A stretch of DNA of 64,000 bases, taken from the NCBI GenBank assembly GCA_017656255.1, contig JACDOE010000001.1:933205-997204 (forward strand), given 5' to 3'. Below the pieces are notes generated by a model. That model searched no databases. It was given only the letters and a program-made list of their open reading frames with translations, and was not told the DNA's origin. Shown here in pieces: positions 44,430 to 54,385 of the stretch. The translations under genes and the position numbers were made by a program. This DNA comes from Bacillaceae bacterium (GTDB lineage Bacteria; Bacillota; Bacilli; JACDOE01). How positions within the stretch are numbered: the stretch's first letter is position 1; each line of letters starts with the position of its first letter.

Positions 44430-44621
44430 ATGATCAGAAAAGCGACAGAAGTGGATATGGAAGGAATTGTGGCCGTCTTCAAAGAGACCTTTTCTGACAA
44501 AGCATTTTTTATTGCAATGCGTGAAGAATTTGAGAGCCATATAGATCCTTAGAGAAAACACCTGATTCAAACCGACGAACTGTCCCTGGTCGTAGAGGTT
44601 TATGGACAGTTCGCCGGTTAA
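44430..44621 (+). pseudogene. GNAT acetyltransferase remnant
   Basis: Starts ATG 44430 with MIRKATEVDMEGIVAVFKET, the typical GNAT N-terminus, runs to an in-frame TAG at 44550 and continues in the same frame (LSLVVEVYGQFAG, a GNAT strand-2 pattern) to TAA at 44619. Only about 63 of the normal 150 or more codons remain and the acetyl-CoA loop is gone. It directly precedes the decayed regulator below. Confidence 0.75.
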
Positions 44622-44674
44622 TCTTCAGGAAAATGAAACAGTTAATGATACCGGTCCACCATCCAGATTTCCTG

Positions 44675-45538
44675 TTACGATCCTCCGAAATTTTTGATTT
44701 CATGCCGAACAGGTTCGGCCAATTCATGCTGACCGATAAGTTCAAATAATGCGAGCGACTTTTCCATGTATGTTTTGGCTTTCTCCTTCTCCCTCAACGT
44801 CTTATAATGCTCCCCGATCTGATAGTGCAGTTCAGCCAGCAAGTACAGGCTCTCATGCCGAATGCAGAGGGCGATCGCTTTTTCACACATGTCGATGGAC
44901 TCCTGGTACCGTTGCATTTCTGTAAGTGTCTTTGCCATATTGAAATATATCCGGATATGTATTTTCAAGTCATGTTGCTGAGGTACTTTTTTTATGACAT
45001 TCATCGCCTGGTGATAGGTGTTAATAGCGGTATCATATTGATTGACCTCAGCATGTATGATCGCAATACTATTGAGTATTTCAATTTCCGTATGCTGAAA
45101 TTGAGATTCTTTTTCCTTTTGTTAGAAATAATGCCTTTTCTAACATCTTCAGTGACTGCTCAGTATCTTTTTTTATGTAGAATATACAAATCCCCTCATG
45201 CCAGAGTAAAAACTGTTTCAGCTCCATGTTGTCCTGAAACAATGGATTGTTCTTTTCCAGTTGAACGATCTCATGCACTGTCTCATAATCACGGTCACGA
45301 ATCGCCTCTCTAATCTGATGTATCACCTCCTCAACATAATCATGCCGGGGGGGTTCCATTTCTTCACCCCCAATCGCCTGGCGATCCGGTAAAACATTTC
45401 AATTGTCGGGAGACATTCTCCCTTTTCAATTCTGCTGATAAGCGATTGGTTACATATTCCTTCAGCCAGCTGTGCCTGGGTGAGATTTTGTGCTTTCCTC
45501 AAATCTCGAATTTTCCACCCTATATTTCTTGAAAGCAA
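44675..45538 (-). pseudogene. RRNPP-type (PlcR/NprR-like) regulator with two frameshifts
   Basis: TTG 45538 after GGGGTGAT starts a PlcR-sized frame (about 287 codons). N-terminal HTH: IRDLRKAQNLTQAQLAEGIC, NQSLISRIEKGECLP. The frame breaks at a C7 run near 45353; adding one C gives KKWNPPRHDYVEEV. It breaks again at an A5 run near 45116; removing one A gives TKGKESQFQHTEI. The remainder is TPR repeats (AKTLTEMQRYQESIDMCEKA, GEHYKTLREKEKAKTYMEKS). Such regulators sense secreted oligopeptides. Both lesions are in homopolymers, so sequencing error is possible. Confidence 0.8.
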
Positions 45539-45554
45539 GGTGAGATCACCCCAC

Positions 45555-45567
45555 AATTGTAACAATT
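45555..45567. repeat. palindrome upstream of the RRNPP-like regulator
   Basis: AATTGT-A-ACAATT, perfect 6-bp arms, lies 17 bp upstream of the regulator start within the divergent intergenic region. It is a possible autoregulatory operator. Confidence 0.4.
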
Positions 45568-45830
45568 TATGATTATTTTTATATTTTACATAATTTTTAT
45601 GAGGTTCGTACAGAATTTTTCGCAAATTTGTCACGTCATTATTTGTAATCAAAGATACGTGATTTCTATTTTTTCATTAAAATAAAAAAACGAATGTGAC
45701 ATGAAATGAATAACTGCTGTGATTCTGGACCTGGCAGGTGACATGACATTTTAGAAACAGTATCGCCGTCAATTGGATGCCACATTTGATGATTGACTGA
45801 TCGCAAAGCACTTTGAATGGAAGTGAACAA

Positions 45831-47017
45831 ATGCAACATGTATTAAAGCAAACTCAAAACAAGATTTTCCTGGCAATGTTCTTATCAAATTTAATAGGAA
45901 TGGCAAGTTATCTGGCACTGAGTGTATGGATTCTTCGGATAACAAATTCATTTTTTCTATCTGCTGCTCTTTTCGGTTGTTTGTGGATTCTGCCGATACT
46001 TTGGCCAAATGGCATTGCTAGATTAACAAATCACAAAAATATTGGTTTGGTCGCAACCTGGTCAGAGTGGGGGAATGCCATACTATCCATCATGATCATT
46101 ATCGCTATCGTTATTAAAACGGCAACACCGGTTATGTTTATGGTCATCATTCGAGGTTTCTTTGATGCTTTAACACGAACTTCTGCTTCTCTTATTATAA
46201 AATTGGGTGAGATGAAACCTGATATGGTTGAGAAAAATATAGCAAGAGTAGAATTTTGGAGAATCATGGGTACTTCTGGTGCCGGGATTCTGTTTAGTGT
46301 ACTGGCAAACATTAATTCAGAAAATTGATCCTCTTTGCTTCTATTCTGGTTTTTTTGTACACCGGAAGGATATTTCGCGGTATAAACATTTACCACCCTA
46401 TTGATTACAATGAAACTCCATATAAAAAAGCCGGTTTTGAGATGTTGTCTCAAGCATTACGTATGCAACCTTCCGCCGTAAGGTGGTTATGGCTGCTTGC
46501 AGTAGTTGCAGCCTTTCAAGGATTGCATAATGCTATTCGTGTCGCATATCCTGAACAACATTTGGCACAGGGAGCCACAGGAGTTGGTATTGTTAGTACC
46601 ATTAGTACTTTTGGAGTACTATGCGGTGGGTGGCTTGCCAGTCGAACCAGCGTGATAAATAAAGTGAAATTATTCCCCAGCAGCATTCTTATAGTTACAA
46701 TAGGATTAATAGTTGCCACAGCTGTATTTGTTCCAGTTGTTCTACCCAGCTATATGATTTATTTTACGTTCATGGTACTTTTCGAACTTTCATTTATGTT
46801 ATTTAATATGAATTTTGTTACATCTACAGATGAGAAACACGCCTCAATTCTAATAGGATTTCGTACGACAGTCCTGAATGCAAGTACTTTGTTTGGACTC
46901 GCACTTACATCATTTCTTTTATTAAAGTTTTCTGACGAATGGTCAACTTTATTTACATCTATCCTTCTAGTCGGACTTTCTTTCGTAATATTCTATGTAT
47001 ATAGAGGACATGTGTAA
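45831..47017 (+). pseudogene. MFS transporter with one frameshift
   Basis: ATG 45831 follows GGAAGTGA. The first frame (to TGA about 46326) gives about 166 aa with six helices (FLAMFLSNLIGMASYLALSV). The second frame (from about 46325 to 47017) supplies a central loop and six more helices (GVGIVSTISTFGVLCGGWL). Adding one A in the run at 46321-46324 would fuse them as NSEKLILFASIL. The TTG that could start the second part has no ribosome site. A drug- or peptide-efflux MFS is likely. Divergent from the regulator. Confidence 0.75.
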
Positions 47018-47203
47018 GAGGGAAAAGCAGGTCATAAGTTTTTATCAGGAAGCCAGCAAATGCCTTTTTGACTGATTCTCATCTTGTACCAGTATTTCAC
47101 ATCCCCTGGTGTTCTTACACGCGTGTTCATAATAAAAAATCAGCCTGGTTGTTTCAAAGTGTCAACTATCATGAGTAGCGATTTATACGGGAGTGGGAGA
47201 AAA

Positions 47204-47830
47204 TTGAATTCAAAAAAGCCATTAACACAAAATGACAACTGGGCAGCCGAAGGTATGAACTACTGTCTTCATGTTCCTCGATTTTCACAGCGATTTGAAT
47301 CCAATGAATGGCCAAATGGGAGCCTTTGTGAAGGGGAAGGTCCGGAATTCTGGGGAGATCGATGTTGTGGGCTGGCATGTCTTCGTATGATTATGGCGTA
47401 TTACAAAAAACACGTGCCTTCACAATACGAACTCCTTGTTGAGGCTCTTAACATCAACGCATACTGCTCAAAAGGCTGGATACACCGTGGGCTTGCTGAA
47501 CTGGGAAAAAGATACGGGTTAAAAGGACACCCGATCGCCATACAAAACGGGGATCACCTTCAACAATTACTTGAGACAACAGGGCCTATTATAGCATCCG
47601 TTACTCATAAATTTCCTGAAGACGGAAGACGTGGCGGACATTTAGTCGTTGTATGTGGACGTCATAATGAGAATACATTAACCATTTCATTTCGTGATCC
47701 TTCTCGGTGGGGCCAAAATCATAGTTGTGTATCCGAAAAAAGATTCTTTAGCAGCTTTTCCGGCAGAGGTATTTGTTTTTCACTTGACCATGAATCTGAT
47801 GCGGATTTTTCTAAAAGAGATTGGCTGTAA
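47204..47830 (+). CDS. C39-like cysteine peptidase family protein
   Basis: TTG 47204 after GGAGTGGGAG is preferred; ATG 47171 is in frame but without ribosome site. The 208-aa protein shows the papain-like C39 pattern: cysteine in WGDRCCGLACLRMIMAYY (C54/C55), histidine in RRGGHLVVVCGRH (H146) and aspartate in FRDPS (D165). No signal peptide or ABC domain. It follows the broken MFS gene; a role in processing an exported peptide is inferred from context only. Confidence 0.75.
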   Translation: MNSKKPLTQNDNWAAEGMNYCLHVPRFSQRFESNEWPNGSLCEGEGPEFWGDRCCGLACLRMIMAYYKKHVPSQYELLVEALNINAYCSKGWIHRGLAELGKRYGLKGHPIAIQNGDHLQQLLETTGPIIASVTHKFPEDGRRGGHLVVVCGRHNENTLTISFRDPSRWGQNHSCVSEKRFFSSFSGRGICFSLDHESDADFSKRDWL

Positions 47831-47861
47831 AGCGTCTGATTTTGCTGACCGTTATTATGAC

Positions 47862-47893
47862 ACAACCCCCTGTCACTTGGGACAGGGGGTTGT
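47862..47893. terminator. terminator after the C39-like gene
   Basis: ACAACCCCCTGTC pairs perfectly with GACAGGGGGTTGT (13 bp, 6-nt loop) between convergent genes. The T-tract is short on the plus strand. Confidence 0.7.
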
Positions 47894-47926
47894 ACGTTTC
47901 TGCTGTTTTGTTCCACTCATCACCAA

Positions 47927-50557
47927 TCAGTCAACAACCACCTCATACACCCGGTCATCCAGCAGATAGAGCGTTACGTTCGCTTTCTCCGGTATGCTGC
48001 GGAATGTCAGAGATGTGTCTCCCTGATGGAGATAGGCCTGCTCATGGAGACTGTAAAATTCATAGGTGCCGTTTCGGATGATGTAGATTTTGTCAAAATC
48101 ATCTCCAACGGTGACAAATTCACCGCTTACTTTGTTCATTACTTTAATGATTTTGGATCCTTCCAGTCCTTCACTGATTTCCACACGATCCTGTACGCCC
48201 AGGTAACGGATATCATGATAGATCTGTCCATCAATTTCAATCTCCACACTGTCTCCCAGGTCAACTACCTTTTGCGTTCCATCAAACGTCATGAGCGTCA
48301 TTTCACCGGTCATGAGATTGAGAGACGTGATTTCTCCCAGTTGGTGCGGAAGCACTTCCACTTTGACCAGTGCATTGCCCAGGAATGTGGCCCGTACGGT
48401 AACCCCTTCCTGAACATCCTCCAGTTCCGGATTGGTGATACCGGGGACAACCAGTTCAACACTTCCTCGAATATACAGATTCTTGTCATCGCCATCTTCA
48501 TCAATGGTCTCCAGACGATCCCGGCTTTCATTCACGTCTTCCACCTTATACATGCGGACAGCCTGAACATCAATGTCCGTGACCACATTATTACTGATAC
48601 GAAGCTGGACTGTATCGCCTTCATTGATATCATCAAGATCTTCCCTGGTCATGCCCTGAATATGAACATCGACACCGGAACTGAGGACATAACGGATCCG
48701 TTCCCCGTTCACCCGGAGCTGAATCACATTCGTATCTTCACTGATTCGAACCACTTCACCCAGAACATCATAACGGGTCTGAAGCCGGATGATTTCATCA
48801 TTATCCAGTTCCAGAACCACATTGGCATCCACATTCAGATCAGCCAGCGTCGGATTGGACAAATCATCAATGATCAAACTTGCATAAGGACTTACTTTGC
48901 TTACCTTGATGGTTCCGTCCTCAAGCTGATAGGTGACCAGACGGTTATTGACATCCACCGCGACAACCCTGGCCTTGATTTCAGTTTGTACCTGACGATT
49001 CAGGACTGTTACCGTCTGAACCTGTCCGTCACGCACTTCTACTTCAACCTGATCACCCAGTTGAACATCGGATAATTCGGGAATGTCGAGTCCGCTGATG
49101 AAAACATCCGCATCCCCGGATACATAATAGGATTTTAATCCGGAATCCGTCTCCAGGGTAATAATACCTGATTCTGTTTGCAGACTCTTGACCACACCGG
49201 TCTGAATCAGTTGATCACTGGTTTTGATCAGGGTAATTTTCGTGATCGTATCCGCCTGGATCTCCAGTTCCACCCGGTCTCCTTTGCTGAGATCGGAAAC
49301 GGTCGGGAAACGAACGTTGTCATAAACCACCTCAACTTGATCACGGTAATAGTAGGATTCAGGCATTCCCGCATCTGTTTCGATCGTAATCAGCTTCGAA
49401 TCCTCGTTGATTGCCAGAATGACACCTTCACGGGACGCATCATCCGTCAAACCGGCCAGTTTGACCGATACAATCTTTCCTGTGTTGTCGGTGGTCAGTT
49501 CGACCTGATCTCCCACAGAGAGTGCTTCAATACCGGAGAGTCTCACACCGTTCTGATTTTCAAAAATCACCCCGGCATCCAGAACGTATGTCTGGAGACC
49601 CTCATCACTTTTTACAACCAGAATCCGGCTATCCACCACAATGTTTTGTACAGTCCCGCTGATGATCGTCTGAGGAACCTCAATCTGTTCATCTTCGATC
49701 ACTTCTATGTACCGCGCCGTTCCCAGTTCACTGATCACCATCAAACTGACGTTAAGCGGAAGCTCCTGTAATGAAACCCGCTCATCCCCGTTATAAATAA
49801 ACGTGTTCTCATTGGTAATGAAAGACTTCTCACTTCCGCCCGAAAGCTGCAACGTCAGAAGCGTTCCGTTCAGGCGGACGAACGTCCCCCGGTCCACATT
49901 GGATTGATCCACATCCAGATGACGGTCACTCCGGCTCAAAAAGGTTACCATCTGGCTGCGGGTTACTGTTTTGTTGGGCTGAAAAGAACCGTCCGGATTT
50001 CCCTTAACCAGTTCATACTGAACCGCTGCATTAATATAACCTCTGTATGACTGGGAAATCAATAAATCATCCGTAAATGAGGTTGTCTGATTGATTAACG
50101 TATTGGCTTCCGTTTCTTTGCCGATCATCCGAACCATTAAGCGGGCTACCCAGGCTCGGCTTGCTCCCTGATCAGCCTCGAATTTTTCGCTCTCTTTAAT
50201 TAACCCCTGATCCAGGGCAACCGCAATATAACCTTTTGCCCAGGAGGGTGCTTCAAACGGAATCGCATCATCGGACTGTTTGGCTTCTTCTTCAAGCCCG
50301 AGTGCACGAACGGCCATGATCACGGCTTCCGCTTCCGTCACCGGATCATCCGGCCGAAACAGTCCCCCGTAACCACTGACGATGCCTTTGGCTTCCATCT
50401 TGACAATATGTTTGAGTGCCCAGTGACTTGACGACACATCGTTAAACTTGATTCCGGCTTCCCCCATTACCGTTGTCGAAGCAGGAAAGATCATGGATAC
50501 AGCAAGAATCATAACGATCAGCCACTTGAAAGATCTGTAAGCAGGTTTTACTTCCAT
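47927..50557 (-). CDS. S-layer-homology protein with long repeated beta domain
   Basis: ATG 50557 has AAAGGAGAAACGAGG upstream; the longer frame is rejected. The 876-aa exported protein has a signal peptide (LIVMILAVSMIFPASTTVM), three SLH motifs (DVSSSHWALKHIVKM, DQGASRAWVARLMV, VTRSQMVTFLSRSD) and then about 600 residues of a repeating unit of about 70-80 residues with the pattern LxVGDQVEL/ISVxxG and D-x-x-x-x-LITxETD. The unit looks like a small beta-barrel array. Probably a wall-anchored surface protein. No catalytic motif. Confidence 0.88.
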   Translation of the reverse strand: MEVKPAYRSFKWLIVMILAVSMIFPASTTVMGEAGIKFNDVSSSHWALKHIVKMEAKGIVSGYGGLFRPDDPVTEAEAVIMAVRALGLEEEAKQSDDAIPFEAPSWAKGYIAVALDQGLIKESEKFEADQGASRAWVARLMVRMIGKETEANTLINQTTSFTDDLLISQSYRGYINAAVQYELVKGNPDGSFQPNKTVTRSQMVTFLSRSDRHLDVDQSNVDRGTFVRLNGTLLTLQLSGGSEKSFITNENTFIYNGDERVSLQELPLNVSLMVISELGTARYIEVIEDEQIEVPQTIISGTVQNIVVDSRILVVKSDEGLQTYVLDAGVIFENQNGVRLSGIEALSVGDQVELTTDNTGKIVSVKLAGLTDDASREGVILAINEDSKLITIETDAGMPESYYYRDQVEVVYDNVRFPTVSDLSKGDRVELEIQADTITKITLIKTSDQLIQTGVVKSLQTESGIITLETDSGLKSYYVSGDADVFISGLDIPELSDVQLGDQVEVEVRDGQVQTVTVLNRQVQTEIKARVVAVDVNNRLVTYQLEDGTIKVSKVSPYASLIIDDLSNPTLADLNVDANVVLELDNDEIIRLQTRYDVLGEVVRISEDTNVIQLRVNGERIRYVLSSGVDVHIQGMTREDLDDINEGDTVQLRISNNVVTDIDVQAVRMYKVEDVNESRDRLETIDEDGDDKNLYIRGSVELVVPGITNPELEDVQEGVTVRATFLGNALVKVEVLPHQLGEITSLNLMTGEMTLMTFDGTQKVVDLGDSVEIEIDGQIYHDIRYLGVQDRVEISEGLEGSKIIKVMNKVSGEFVTVGDDFDKIYIIRNGTYEFYSLHEQAYLHQGDTSLTFRSIPEKANVTLYLLDDRVYEVVVD

Positions 50558-50601
50558 CCTCGTTTCTCCTTTCCTCCTGTGTAAGAATAGTTGCTGTAAA
50601 T

Positions 50602-50630
50602 AAAAAAAGGGCGATTCTTGTCTTCGCCCT
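50602..50630 (-). terminator. terminator of the gcv-lipM operon
   Basis: AGGGCGA pairs with TCGCCCT (7 bp) and the minus strand continues with seven T residues. Confidence 0.85.
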
Positions 50631-50700
50631 TCTTCTTCGACAATTTCTGTGTTAAATCCTGCCGGTTTTGCAAAAAGAGAACCAACGTTTTTATGTTCAT

Positions 50701-51543
50701 TCACCGTTTGAAATTCCATTCATCCCTTGCATACCGGGTCTCCGCCAACTGTTGCGCCAGGTTCCACTCTTCCTCTGTCAGACTTTCCGGCTCAAGCGTG
50801 ACGCCGAGTCCCTTCGAAAACCCCTTGAAAAAGGCCTCCGAAGCTGTTTCAACATCAATTTTTTCAGACAGAAGCTGGTTGATGGCCACCGCCTTATTGA
50901 AAAAAGAGGATTTCAGTTGTTGTTTTACCTGTTCCGACGGAAACCGAAGTACATCAAACAACAGATCTACATCCATATCAAGCAGGATTGCCCCGTGTTG
51001 CAGGATCGTCCCGTTTTGCCGGGTCTGGGCACTACCCGCCACTTTCTTGCCTTCCACCACCAGCTCATACCAGGAAGGGGTGTCAAAACAGACGGCGGAC
51101 TGTGGTTTTTTAAGGCTCTGCTGATGTTTTCCCGGTTGCACCGTCACCATTTCCGCATTTAATCCAAGTTCGCGAAACCCTTCCATCAATCCGCGACTGA
51201 TCACCTGATAGGATTCAATCACAGACGGGGGAAAGGCCGGGTGCTGTTCCGACACCACCACACTGTACGTTAATTCAGTGTCATGCAAAACAGCCCGGCC
51301 TCCCGTCGGCCGGCGGACAAACCCCAGTCCGTGAGCCCGGACCTGATCCATATCCACTTCTTTCTCCACTTCCTGAAAATATCCGATGGAAAGGGAGGAA
51401 GGTTCCCACGTATAAAAACGGACCGTCGGGGGAACCTCTCCTTTACTGTGCTGCACGAGAATGGCTTCATCAATCGCCATATTCATGGCCGGAGAAAGCG
51501 GTTCAGTGCGAACAAATCTCCAACTCTCTTTTTTCTCCGCCAT
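50701..51543 (-). CDS. lipM: octanoyltransferase LipM
   Basis: A 280-aa LplA/LipB-fold transferase. The catalytic cysteine is C152 in SAVCFDTPSWYELVVEGKK, followed by the lysine-containing VAGSAQTRQNG, and the N-terminus has FVRRPTGGRAVLH. In Firmicutes LipM moves octanoate from acyl-carrier protein to GcvH. It lies downstream of gcvPB in the same operon, as in B. subtilis (yqhM). LipL is the alternative, but synteny favours LipM. Confidence 0.9.
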   Translation of the reverse strand: MAEKKESWRFVRTEPLSPAMNMAIDEAILVQHSKGEVPPTVRFYTWEPSSLSIGYFQEVEKEVDMDQVRAHGLGFVRRPTGGRAVLHDTELTYSVVVSEQHPAFPPSVIESYQVISRGLMEGFRELGLNAEMVTVQPGKHQQSLKKPQSAVCFDTPSWYELVVEGKKVAGSAQTRQNGTILQHGAILLDMDVDLLFDVLRFPSEQVKQQLKSSFFNKAVAINQLLSEKIDVETASEAFFKGFSKGLGVTLEPESLTEEEWNLAQQLAETRYARDEWNFKR

Positions 51544-51558
51544 CTTTTGCTTCCTCCC

Positions 51559-53013
51559 TTATTCAGGCTGGTACCGCAGGACCGGTTTACGGGCCGCCGT
51601 TACTTCATCCAGCCGGCTGACCACCGTGTTATGGGGGGCATCCAGTACCATTTCCGGATTTTCTTCCACTTCTTTTGCAATCTGGATCATCACGTCGGCA
51701 AATTCATCCAGCGTCTCTTTTGTTTCCGTTTCCGTTGGTTCGATCATCAGACATTCATCCACAATCAGCGGGAAATAGATGGTCGGCGGATGATAACCGA
51801 AATCCAGCAGACGCTTGGCCATATCCAGTGTTCGAACTCCCAGTTTTTTCTGCCTTTTACCGGACAGGACAAATTCATGTTTGCAGTGTCCCGGATACGG
51901 TACATCAAAGTGTTCGGACAGCCGTTTCATCAGATAGTTGGCGTTCAACACGGCATTTTCCGAAACTTCCTTCAATCCGACCGGCCCCATCGTCCGGATA
52001 TAGGTGTAGGCACGAACGAGAATACCAAAGTTTCCGTAATACCCTTTAACCCGTCCGATGGTCTGTGGGCGATTGTGATCCAGTTTATACATATCGCCCT
52101 CTCTGACAATAACCGGCGTCGGCAGGAACGGGATAAGGTCCTTTTTCACCCCGACCGGACCGGCCCCCGGTCCCCCACCGCCATGGGGCGTGGAGAAAGT
52201 CTTATGCAGATTCAGATGCACCACGTCAAATCCCATATCTCCGGGACGTGCTTTACTCAAGATCGCGTTGGCATTGGCTCCGTCGTAGTAGAGAAGCCCA
52301 CCCGCTTCATGCACGATTCGGGCAATTTCCATAATATCTTTTTCAAACAGCCCGAGGGTATTGGGGTTAGTCAGCATCAGCGCAGCGGTATCCGGTCCCA
52401 CCACTTCTTTTAGATCTTCAACGTCAACCAGCCCGCGTTCATCCGATTGAACTGTGATCGTCTCAAAACCGGCTACCGTGGCACTGGCCGGGTTTGTACC
52501 GTGGGCCGAATCGGGAACGATGACCTTGTCCCGCTTTTCACCCCGGCTCTCGTGATACGCCCGGATCATCATGAGTCCGGTCCACTCTCCCTGGGCCCCG
52601 GCCGCCGGCTGAAGGGTAACTTCATCCATGCCGGTGATTTCAGCCAGATCCTGTTGAAGCTCGTATAACAATTCCAGCGCTCCCTGGACGGTTTCCTCCG
52701 GCTGGTACGGATGGATATGGGCAAAACCGGAAAGTCGCGCCATGTCTTCATTAATTTTCGGGTTGTATTTCATCGTACAGGAGCCGAGCGGATAGAAGCC
52801 GTTATCCACCCCGTAATTTCGGCGAGACAGTTCGGTATAATGCCGCATCAACTGGACTTCAGATACTTCCGGAAGTTCAGCCGGCTTTTCCCTTCTTAAA
52901 TGTTCCGGTATCATCTCATCCATCGTCGTTTCCGGCACATCGTTTTCCGGAAGGCTGTATGCCACACGCCCCGGATTACTCAATTCAAAGATCAGTTCTT
53001 TTTCATTCGCCAT
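51559..53013 (-). CDS. gcvPB: glycine decarboxylase subunit 2 (GcvPB)
   Basis: A 484-aa PLP enzyme subunit; cofactor lysine is K271 in [18 protein letters not shown]. It also has [20 protein letters not shown] and [11 protein letters not shown]. With GcvPA it decarboxylates glycine and transfers the aminomethyl group to lipoyl-GcvH. The gene overlaps gcvPA by 11 bp. gcvH itself is not in the window. Confidence 0.96.
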   Translation of the reverse strand: MANEKELIFELSNPGRVAYSLPENDVPETTMDEMIPEHLRREKPAELPEVSEVQLMRHYTELSRRNYGVDNGFYPLGSCTMKYNPKINEDMARLSGFAHIHPYQPEETVQGALELLYELQQDLAEITGMDEVTLQPAAGAQGEWTGLMMIRAYHESRGEKRDKVIVPDSAHGTNPASATVAGFETITVQSDERGLVDVEDLKEVVGPDTAALMLTNPNTLGLFEKDIMEIARIVHEAGGLLYYDGANANAILSKARPGDMGFDVVHLNLHKTFSTPHGGGGPGAGPVGVKKDLIPFLPTPVIVREGDMYKLDHNRPQTIGRVKGYYGNFGILVRAYTYIRTMGPVGLKEVSENAVLNANYLMKRLSEHFDVPYPGHCKHEFVLSGKRQKKLGVRTLDMAKRLLDFGYHPPTIYFPLIVDECLMIEPTETETKETLDEFADVMIQIAKEVEENPEMVLDAPHNTVVSRLDEVTAARKPVLRYQPE

Positions 53014-54361
53014 GATGAACTTCCTCCAATCCGCTTACCAGTGCATCAATTTCGGCCTTCGTCCGCAACTCCGTCACCGCGATCAGCATATGCCCTTCCA
53101 GTTCGGGATATACACGACCCAGATCAAACCCGCCGATGATATTCTTTTTAAGCAGGTGCCGGTTGACTTCCGCCACCGGTTTGCTCAATTTAACCACAAA
53201 TTCATTGAAAAAGGGGACATCAAATGCAACGGAAATGCCTTTCACCTGCTCCAGTTGCTTTTTCGCATAGTGGGACTTTTGCAGGTTCAGGCGTCCCATC
53301 TCCTGCACACCCTGTTTACCAAGCGCCGTCATCGCCACGGCAGCTGCCAGCGCATTGAGCGCCTGATTGGAACAGATGTTGGAGGTGGCTTTTTCCCTGC
53401 GAATATGCTGTTCCCGGGCCTGCAGGGTGAGCACGAATCCGCGTCTTCCATCTTCATCCTTTGTCTGTCCGACAATCCGTCCGGGAATGCGGCGCATCAG
53501 TTTCTTCGTTACTGCAAAATAACCGCAGTGCGGTCCGCCGTACTGAGCCGGAATGCCGAACGGCTGCGCATCCCCGACCACGATGTCGGCTCCAAATTCA
53601 CCCGGCGGCTTGAGCACACCGAGGGAAAGCGGGTTGGCACTGACCACAAATAGGGTTTTACTGGACTGATGGGCAATCGGTTCAATCTCCTGCAAATCCT
53701 CAATTCCCCCGAGAAAATTGGGATACTGCACGATCACAGCGGCTGTATCGTCATCGACCACCTGTTTCAACTGTTCCAGGTCGGTCATGCCATTGGTGAC
53801 GCCGACTTCCACTACGTTGAATCCCAGGCCTTTTCCGTATGTGGCCAGGATTTCCCGCGCTTCCGGATGAACGGCCCGGGAAACGACCACCTTTTTCTTA
53901 TCATTGAAACCGTAGGCCAGTGCTGCGGCCTCAGCCAGTGCCGTCGGGCCATCGTACATGGAAGAATTGGCCACATCCATGCCGGTTAACTCGCAGATCA
54001 TTGTCTGAAATTCGAAAATGGCCTGCAATTCTCCCTGACTGATCTCCGGTTGATAGGGGGTATAAGCCGTATAAAATTCAGAACGGGAAATCACATGGTT
54101 AACCACACTGGGAATATAGTGCTGGTAAACGCCCGCTCCCAGGAAGGGAACATAGCGAGAAAAATCTGCATTTTTTTCAGCCAGGCCTGAAATGTGACGG
54201 ACCAGTGACGGTTCATCCATCGCCTCGGGAATATTCAAACGTCCCTTAAACAAGACATCCTCCGGGATATCGTCAAACAATTCGTCAACACTGTCGATCC
54301 CCAGCATCGACAGCATCTCTTTTTTATCTTGATCGGTGGTGGGCAAATATTTGAATGCCAC
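53003..54361 (-). CDS. gcvPA: glycine decarboxylase subunit 1 (GcvPA)
   Basis: A 452-aa subunit corresponding to the N-terminal half of fused P proteins ([44 protein letters not shown]). It contributes to the active site of the heterotetramer with GcvPB. Length matches the Bacillus protein. It is 24 bp downstream of gcvT. Confidence 0.96.
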   Translation of the reverse strand: MAFKYLPTTDQDKKEMLSMLGIDSVDELFDDIPEDVLFKGRLNIPEAMDEPSLVRHISGLAEKNADFSRYVPFLGAGVYQHYIPSVVNHVISRSEFYTAYTPYQPEISQGELQAIFEFQTMICELTGMDVANSSMYDGPTALAEAAALAYGFNDKKKVVVSRAVHPEAREILATYGKGLGFNVVEVGVTNGMTDLEQLKQVVDDDTAAVIVQYPNFLGGIEDLQEIEPIAHQSSKTLFVVSANPLSLGVLKPPGEFGADIVVGDAQPFGIPAQYGGPHCGYFAVTKKLMRRIPGRIVGQTKDEDGRRGFVLTLQAREQHIRREKATSNICSNQALNALAAAVAMTALGKQGVQEMGRLNLQKSHYAKKQLEQVKGISVAFDVPFFNEFVVKLSKPVAEVNRHLLKKNIIGGFDLGRVYPELEGHMLIAVTELRTKAEIDALVSGLEEVHHGE

Positions 54362-54385
54362 GTCGATTCCTCCTATCCATTCCGC

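Noticed and set aside
45695-45800. Possible transposase or integrase remnant between the regulator and the MFS gene
   Set aside because: A short open stretch reads like protein (KQYRRQLDATFDD) but has in-frame stops and no recognised family or terminal repeats.
46319-47017. Second half of the MFS transporter as an independent half-transporter starting at TTG 46325
   Set aside because: No ribosome site precedes the TTG and a single A insertion fuses both halves in a normal MFS; frameshift is simpler.
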